A stretch of DNA of 16,144 bases. It comes from Funneliformis mosseae. Taxonomy: Eukaryota > Glomeromycota > Glomeromycetes > Glomerales > Glomeraceae. Below the pieces are notes generated by a model. That model saw only the letters and a list, made by a program, of their open reading frames with translations. It was not told the DNA's origin and ran no database searches. The stretch is taken from NCBI GenBank assembly GCA_910592005.1, contig CAJVPP010002142.1, forward strand, positions 1-16,144. Reading direction: 5' to 3'. Made by a program: the position numbers and the translations under genes. Shown in pieces: positions 8,830 to 16,144 of this stretch. How positions within the stretch are numbered: position 1 is the stretch's first letter; every line of letters starts with the position of its first letter.

Positions 8830-9121
8830 TTAATTTAAAATAAATTTTAAATTATAATTCTTGACATCGTGATTTGTTTGTAATAAATTTTTTTTTCATA
8901 ACATCAATATTATCAAGTTTATTAAACTTGTGACTTCTTTATAATTATTACGATTCAGTTGAAATTGTTCTACATATAAAAATGTTTTTAATTAAAGCAC
9001 ATTTATCAATATCTATATAACAAAATAAAAATATTTGAATATATATGTATATATATATATAAAATAATTATTTTTATAATCAAAACTTTTTATCTACTTA
9101 TTGCATACAGCAGTTGCAGAC
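8830..9121. other. Convergent intergenic spacer with poly(A) signal candidates
   Basis: A 292-bp spacer between the stop codons of RPL34 (+) and Prp4 (-). AATAAA at 8882-8887, 53 nt past the RPL34 stop, is a likely cleavage signal for RPL34; an earlier AATAAA at 8839-8844 is probably too close to the stop. A TA microsatellite lies around 9036-9060. Transcripts from the two genes may overlap here. No further gene seen. Confidence 0.6.
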
Positions 9122-12460
<3,339 letters not shown>

Positions 12461-12838
12461 AAGTTTATGATTTTTTATTTACCGAATTTGAGCAAATATT
12501 TTACGGAAAAGATTAAAAAAAAGTCAGAAGTTATAAGTGGTTTTACTCAAACACAAAAAAAAAAAAAAATTTTTCTCCTAAAGTCACAAACTTAATGTAG
12601 TAAACAGTTTACTATATAAGAATAAAAGGGAAAACTCTAGATCGACAAATGTCTCGACGAAAGTTAGAGCGGTGTTTTGTAATATAATTAATAATTTTGT
12701 TTGGAGGATAGAAGCACTTTTTTTAATTGTAAAGGTAATTTTGAAAAATTGGTTAGAAAATTACGTAAAATAATACGTCATACACAATTTTATTCACGTG
12801 ACTACAATTTTATAGTAAAAAAGGACTTCCTTTATACA
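12461..12838 (-). promoter_or_regulatory. Upstream region of the Prp4 kinase gene
   Basis: Non-coding DNA upstream of the minus-strand start at 12460. It holds A-rich tracts (12555-12570) and a less AT-rich patch at about 12638-12675 containing two TCGAC words (near 12641 and 12653). It presumably contains the Prp4 promoter, but no consensus element can be assigned. The reading frame 12701-13033 on the plus strand starts at TTG, is low in complexity and resembles no known protein. Confidence 0.4.
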
Positions 12839-12886
12839 TTTGACCATTTGGCCTTTGGGCCGTTTGGTCATTGTCAAATGGTCAAA
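12839..12886. repeat. GC-rich palindrome in AT-rich DNA
   Basis: A perfect 12-bp inverted repeat, TTTGACCATTTG at 12839-12850 and CAAATGGTCAAA at 12875-12886, encloses a 24-bp core with its own GGCC...GGCC symmetry and further TTGGTCA words. A related word, ATGACCAAAA, follows at about 12898. The GC content contrasts sharply with the flanks. It could be a cruciform-forming site, a binding-site cluster or an element remnant. Confidence 0.75.
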
Positions 12887-13977
12887 AGATTCTTGATAAT
12901 GACCAAAAAAAAACATATATTAATATCTATTTATTATTTAAGCATTAGTTATTTTATTTATTTAGTAGTAATTAAAATTTTTTTTGATTATAATCAAATG
13001 TTAATACTGTTTATATATCTACTAATTACATAAAATTTGAAACTATTAAAGTTATTATTTACTTAAAAAAAAATGACTTGATAGTATTCAAATAAAGATA
13101 ATAATATATAAATTATTAATATTAGAAAACACTATAATAAATAGTAATTATTATTAAAATCCTTTAATTAAGATAAATATTGATTTATTTTTTATTTTAT
13201 AATATATAATAATATTTTTAAATATTATTAAAATATTATTAAAAATAAAGATTAAAATAAATAAAAAATCTTTATTTAATTTAGTATTAATTTATAAATT
13301 ATAAAATTATTATTATTATAGATATCTTTAATATAAATAATATAAATTAAAAATTATATAATTTATAAAAATAAAAGCTATATAAGATATAATATTATAA
13401 GTAGAATTGAAAAATTAGTATAGTTAATACAGTATTTAATAAATACTAATTATTTAGAATAATATAATACAGTTCCTAGTAAAAAGAATGATAGAAGTGT
13501 TTTTTAATAATATATATAAAACTTTATTTTTAATATGTATATTATTTTTTATTTAAAAAACCAATAATAATGCAACATTTATATTAATTAATTAATATAT
13601 TTATACTTTTTTTTGCATCAATATATGCTTGAATTTGATTTAACATACTATTAATATACTGAAATAATATAACATTATTGAAATTATCCTATTTTTATTG
13701 AATTGTATTAAAAAAAATATTACAGGTAATTATTTTACTACTAAACTCTTAATCTTTTCTCTACTTTTCTTTTTATTACAGCTTTATATTTTTAATAGAA
13801 TTTAAATTTGAATTATATAAAAACAAATAAAGAATACTTTTCAGATAATATTTTTCTAAATTATGTTAAATGTCTATGAGATGTATTTTAAGTTATTATT
13901 TTATTGAAAAATCTAGTTATGTTTATTTAATATAATTGTATTATCATATAAATAATTATTCAGGATATTTTAATATA
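12887..13977. other. AT-rich intergenic DNA, no gene seen
   Basis: Homopolymer-rich AT sequence with stops in all frames between the palindrome and the Tc1-A left end. No gene, RNA or clear repeat recognised. Confidence 0.7.
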
Positions 13978-14872
13978 TACAATGGTGATCAAAAGTTTTG
14001 TATTACCCAAATACAAATTTAAAATGGAAATATCTTGTAATTTAAAAGCCATAGTGTTACAAACTTAAATATAGAGTTTATTATACCTTAATCTTTATCA
14101 ATCTTTTTTATCTTTTTTTTTAAGAATATTTTTTTTTATTATAAATCTTTCACCAAAGTAGCAATGCATTTCTTTTGATCAATTTAAGAAATAAATATCA
14201 ACATTTATTATATGATTTTTTTTTGCTTCAAAATAACTATGCAACACATATAAAAAAGATGCCTTAAGTATTTTTCATCTCTTTGTAATTTTATAAAATA
14301 TCTATAGTTTATCTTTCTGTTAAAAAAAGAGTTAGGATTTGTACCTTATTTAATGAAAGTTTTTCCTTTCGCTATATAGCAGACAAGAAAAATGTTTCTC
14401 AATCAACTATTATAAAAACCAAGTAACATAAAGATAAAATTAGTAACAATAAAAATAAATTTAAATCTGAGCGTTCACAACTCTTAACTGGTCGATATAA
14501 ATGAAAAGTTTTGAAATTAATTATAACAGGTGAATGTAGTAATGCTGTTGTAATTTAAAAAAAATTAAAAATAGAAGAATAAATTGAAGTTAGTAAATGT
14601 ATAGTAAAGAGAACCTTATATAGAAATAGAATAAATGTAAGGGTTAAGTGCAAAAAACTATATTTTCAAAAAACACATAGAATTATAAGGATAAAATTTG
14701 CAAAAAAAATACAAGTTATGAATAGTTGAAGATTGAAGTAAAGTGGTTTGATCAGATAAGCCAAAATTTATGATTTAGGGATCAGATGGTAAAGAGTATT
14801 GTTGAAAAAAGTCAGGAGAACTATTATGCAATCATCATGTTAAATCAACAATCAAATTTAAATAGGGTAATA
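13978..14872 (+). mobile_element. Tc1-A: left part of an old Tc1/mariner element
   Basis: TA at 13978-13979 is followed by CAATGGTGATCAAAAGTTTT, an inverted-repeat end of the type seen in Tc1-like elements of AT-rich fungi. About 280 bp of leader precede a decayed transposase. The element is cut at about 14870, within the Gly-rich stretch after the first catalytic Asp, exactly where the left end of Tc1-B begins at a TA. No right terminus is present, so the remaining half should lie beyond the window if Tc1-B inserted into it. Confidence 0.8.
14259..14870 (+). pseudogene. Decayed Tc1-type transposase (Tc1-A), N-terminal half
   Basis: From ATG 14259 one frame can be followed to about 14710, where one frameshift moves it by one base. 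Visible parts are a helix-turn-helix (FRYIADKKNVSQSTII, residues in the 40s to 50s), the VKRTLYRNRINVR block typical of the second Tc1 DNA-binding domain, QKTHRIIRIKFAKK, then VVxSDK with the first catalytic Asp codon at 14755-14757, GSDGKEY, and HHVKSTIKF just before the break. The second Asp and the Glu are missing. At least ten stops occur. Most sit where Tc1 proteins have Trp (TGG to TGA or TAG) or where Gln/Arg codons would fit (CAA to TAA, CGA to TGA), so C:G to T:A transitions explain them. It cannot make an active enzyme. Confidence 0.85.
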
Positions 14873-14886
14873 CACTACCTTATTAA

Positions 14887-14900
14887 AAGTATCCAGTCAA
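14887..14900. repeat. Tc1-B left inverted-repeat segment
   Basis: AAGTATCCAGTCAA, pairing with 16131-16144 at 12 of 14 positions. It lies 14 bp inside the left terminus. Confidence 0.7.
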
Positions 14901-15099
14901 GCTCTTTTTGATTATTTCGAGATCAAATATATTAATTAATATAAATTTTTTTTTTAAATAAATGCTTCGGTTCTGACAAATAAAATTTATGTATTTGTTT
15001 TTTGTTATGATATATACACCAAATTTGACAATAAAAATAAAAACAATTATCTATTTTGTGTAGTGATGATCTTTAATTTTTTTACTGCGCCTTCGAAGC

Positions 15100-16090
15100 A
15101 TGAGAAAAAATCATAAATTAAATGAATTTGAACGTGAAAAAGTCATTGGACTTTGGATAAGAGAAAGGACTCATGAAGCCATTAGTCGTGTCTTAAAAAT
15201 TCCAAAAAGTACTATTATAGACACAATTTCTCAATACAAAAATCTTAACAATAGATTAACAGCTAAAAGAACTGGAAGACCATGTTTCATAAATAATGAT
15301 GACGTTATAACCTTTTAAAAATTGTCAAAAAAAACAATTAACTTTCTCTTGAAAAAATTCAACAAAAATTTAATAGTTCACAAGATAAAAAAATTTCAGC
15401 TGTAACTATTCATAAAAACCTTCATCAAATAGGGATTAATTCACAGGTTTCTACATCAAAACCACTTCTTATTGAAGCCTAACGCAAAAAATAATTGTCA
15501 TAGTATATGGAACGATAAGATTGGTCAGTTAGACAGTGAAAAACTGTCATCTGGAGTGATGAGTCTAGATTTACCCTTTTTCAAAATGATGGTTCTGTTT
15601 GTGTTTGGCGAAAAGATAGAATCTGATATAATATTGAGAATTTAACACCAATGGTTAAACATGATGGTGGAGGTGTTATGGTATAGGGATGTTTTTTAGG
15701 AAATGATTGAGACCATTAGTAAAAGTAGATGGTAAAATGAATAGATTTGGTTACATTGATATTTTAGAAAAAAATTTATTATCATTTATCCATTCTAAAC
15801 ATCGTAAACAACCTTATGTATTTCAGGATGATAATACTCCTATTCATACTGCAAAAGATATCAAAAATTGGATTATAAAGAAAAAGATTAAGATTCTTCC
15901 AAATTGGCTTTCTCAATCTCTAGTTCTTAATCCTATTGAATATTTGTGGTATGAACTAGAATAAAGACTTTGAAAACGATTAGAATATCCAAAAAAAATT
16001 CCATCCAAAACTTATATTAATTTAATTGAAAGCATATCACGTCAGATAGAAGCATGTATTGAAAGTTAAGGATGGCCAACTAAATATTAA
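15100..16090 (+). pseudogene. Decayed Tc1-type transposase (Tc1-B), nearly full length
   Basis: The first 72 codons (15100-15318) are open: a helix-turn-helix (about residues 10-45, with AISRVLKIPKSTIID) and the RTGRP motif that links the two DNA-binding domains. A frameshift near 15316 moves the reading to another frame, giving SLEKIQQKF, VTIHKNLHQIGIN, VIWSDESRFTLFQNDGSV (first catalytic Asp, 15558-15560) and KHDGGGVMV. A second shift near 15700 leads to an open 85-codon stretch (15707-15961) with VFQDDNTPIHT (second Asp, 15830-15832) and LNPIEYLWYELE (Glu, 15938-15940). The tail KRLEYP...IESISRQIEACIES follows to 16090. Between Asp and Glu there are 35 residues, against 34 in classic Tc1. 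About ten internal stops, many at expected Trp or Gln positions, show that it is dead. Confidence 0.9.
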
Positions 16091-16130
16091 AAATTTATAA
16101 TATTATAATAAAATATAATTTTTAAATTAA

Positions 16131-16144
16131 TTGATTAGATACTT
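16131..16144. repeat. Tc1-B right inverted-repeat start (runs off window)
   Basis: TTGATTAGATACTT is the reverse complement of 14887-14900 with two transition differences. The outer ~14 bases of the repeat and the TA are outside the window. Confidence 0.65.

Larger units (their letters stand above)
14871..16144 (+). mobile_element. Tc1-B: second Tc1/mariner element, nested, right end cut by window
   Basis: Starts at a TA (14871-14872) with CACTACCTTATTAAAAGTAT, an end unrelated to that of Tc1-A, so this is a different family. The stretch AAGTATCCAGTCAA at 14887-14900 is mirrored by the last 14 bases of the window (TTGATTAGATACTT, 16131-16144): 12 of 14 positions match in reverse complement, and both differences are transitions. 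The right terminus should therefore lie only about 14-16 bp past the window end, giving an element near 1.3 kb. It encodes the decayed transposase at 15100-16090. Confidence 0.8.

Noticed and set aside
12701..13033. 110-codon plus-strand reading frame
   Set aside because: It begins at TTG, spans the GC-rich palindrome and low-complexity AT sequence, and resembles no protein family. A eukaryotic gene would need an ATG.

Overview
This is a eukaryotic, nuclear window, most probably from an AT-rich fungus. Evidence: two intron-bearing housekeeping genes with short GT-AG introns (64-91 bp), intergenic DNA that is extremely AT-rich, and decayed Tc1/mariner DNA transposons of the kind abundant in arbuscular mycorrhizal fungi (Glomeromycotina, Rhizophagus-like). 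The species placement is inference. The two genes are certain.

Layout. 1-230: AT-rich DNA with a small hairpin and a duplicated segment. 231-1062: an array of about 35 degenerate ~24-bp units, two alternating types forming a ~48-bp higher-order repeat, each unit an imperfect palindrome. 1063-3043: AT-rich DNA with no gene seen, containing a 27-bp duplication. 3044-3183: a probable short inverted-repeat element (MITE). 3251-4134: a striking GC-richer island with a tRNA-like head (A and B boxes), no ORF, a 17-A tail and a perfect 18-bp target-site duplication. It is a recently inserted, unusually long SINE-like retroelement. 4153-6386: AT-rich, no gene seen. 6387-7254: an old, AT-decayed relative of the same element that shares its first ~500 nt but has a largely different 3' half. 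7255-8260: AT-rich DNA with a short-motif cluster and the RPL34 upstream region.

8261-8829 (+): ribosomal protein L34e (RPL34), 4 exons, 115 aa. 9122-12460 (-): Prp4/PRPF4B dual-specificity spliceosomal kinase, 10 exons, 887 aa. The two genes are convergent with 292 bp between their stop codons. They act in separate processes: RPL34 in the 60S ribosome, Prp4 in activating the spliceosomal tri-snRNP. 12461-13977: Prp4 upstream DNA, then AT-rich sequence with one GC-rich palindrome.

13978-16144: two different Tc1-like transposons, the younger apparently nested in the older. Tc1-A starts at 13980 and its transposase reading is cut off just after the first catalytic Asp region at about 14870. 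There the left end of Tc1-B begins at a TA. Tc1-B runs to the window edge, where the start of its right inverted repeat is visible. Both transposases are dead. Most of their stop codons read naturally as Trp, Gln or Arg codons changed by C:G to T:A transitions. The older SINE-like copy shows the same direction of change and has lost nearly all CpGs present in the younger copy, which points to methylation-type deamination or a RIP-like process.
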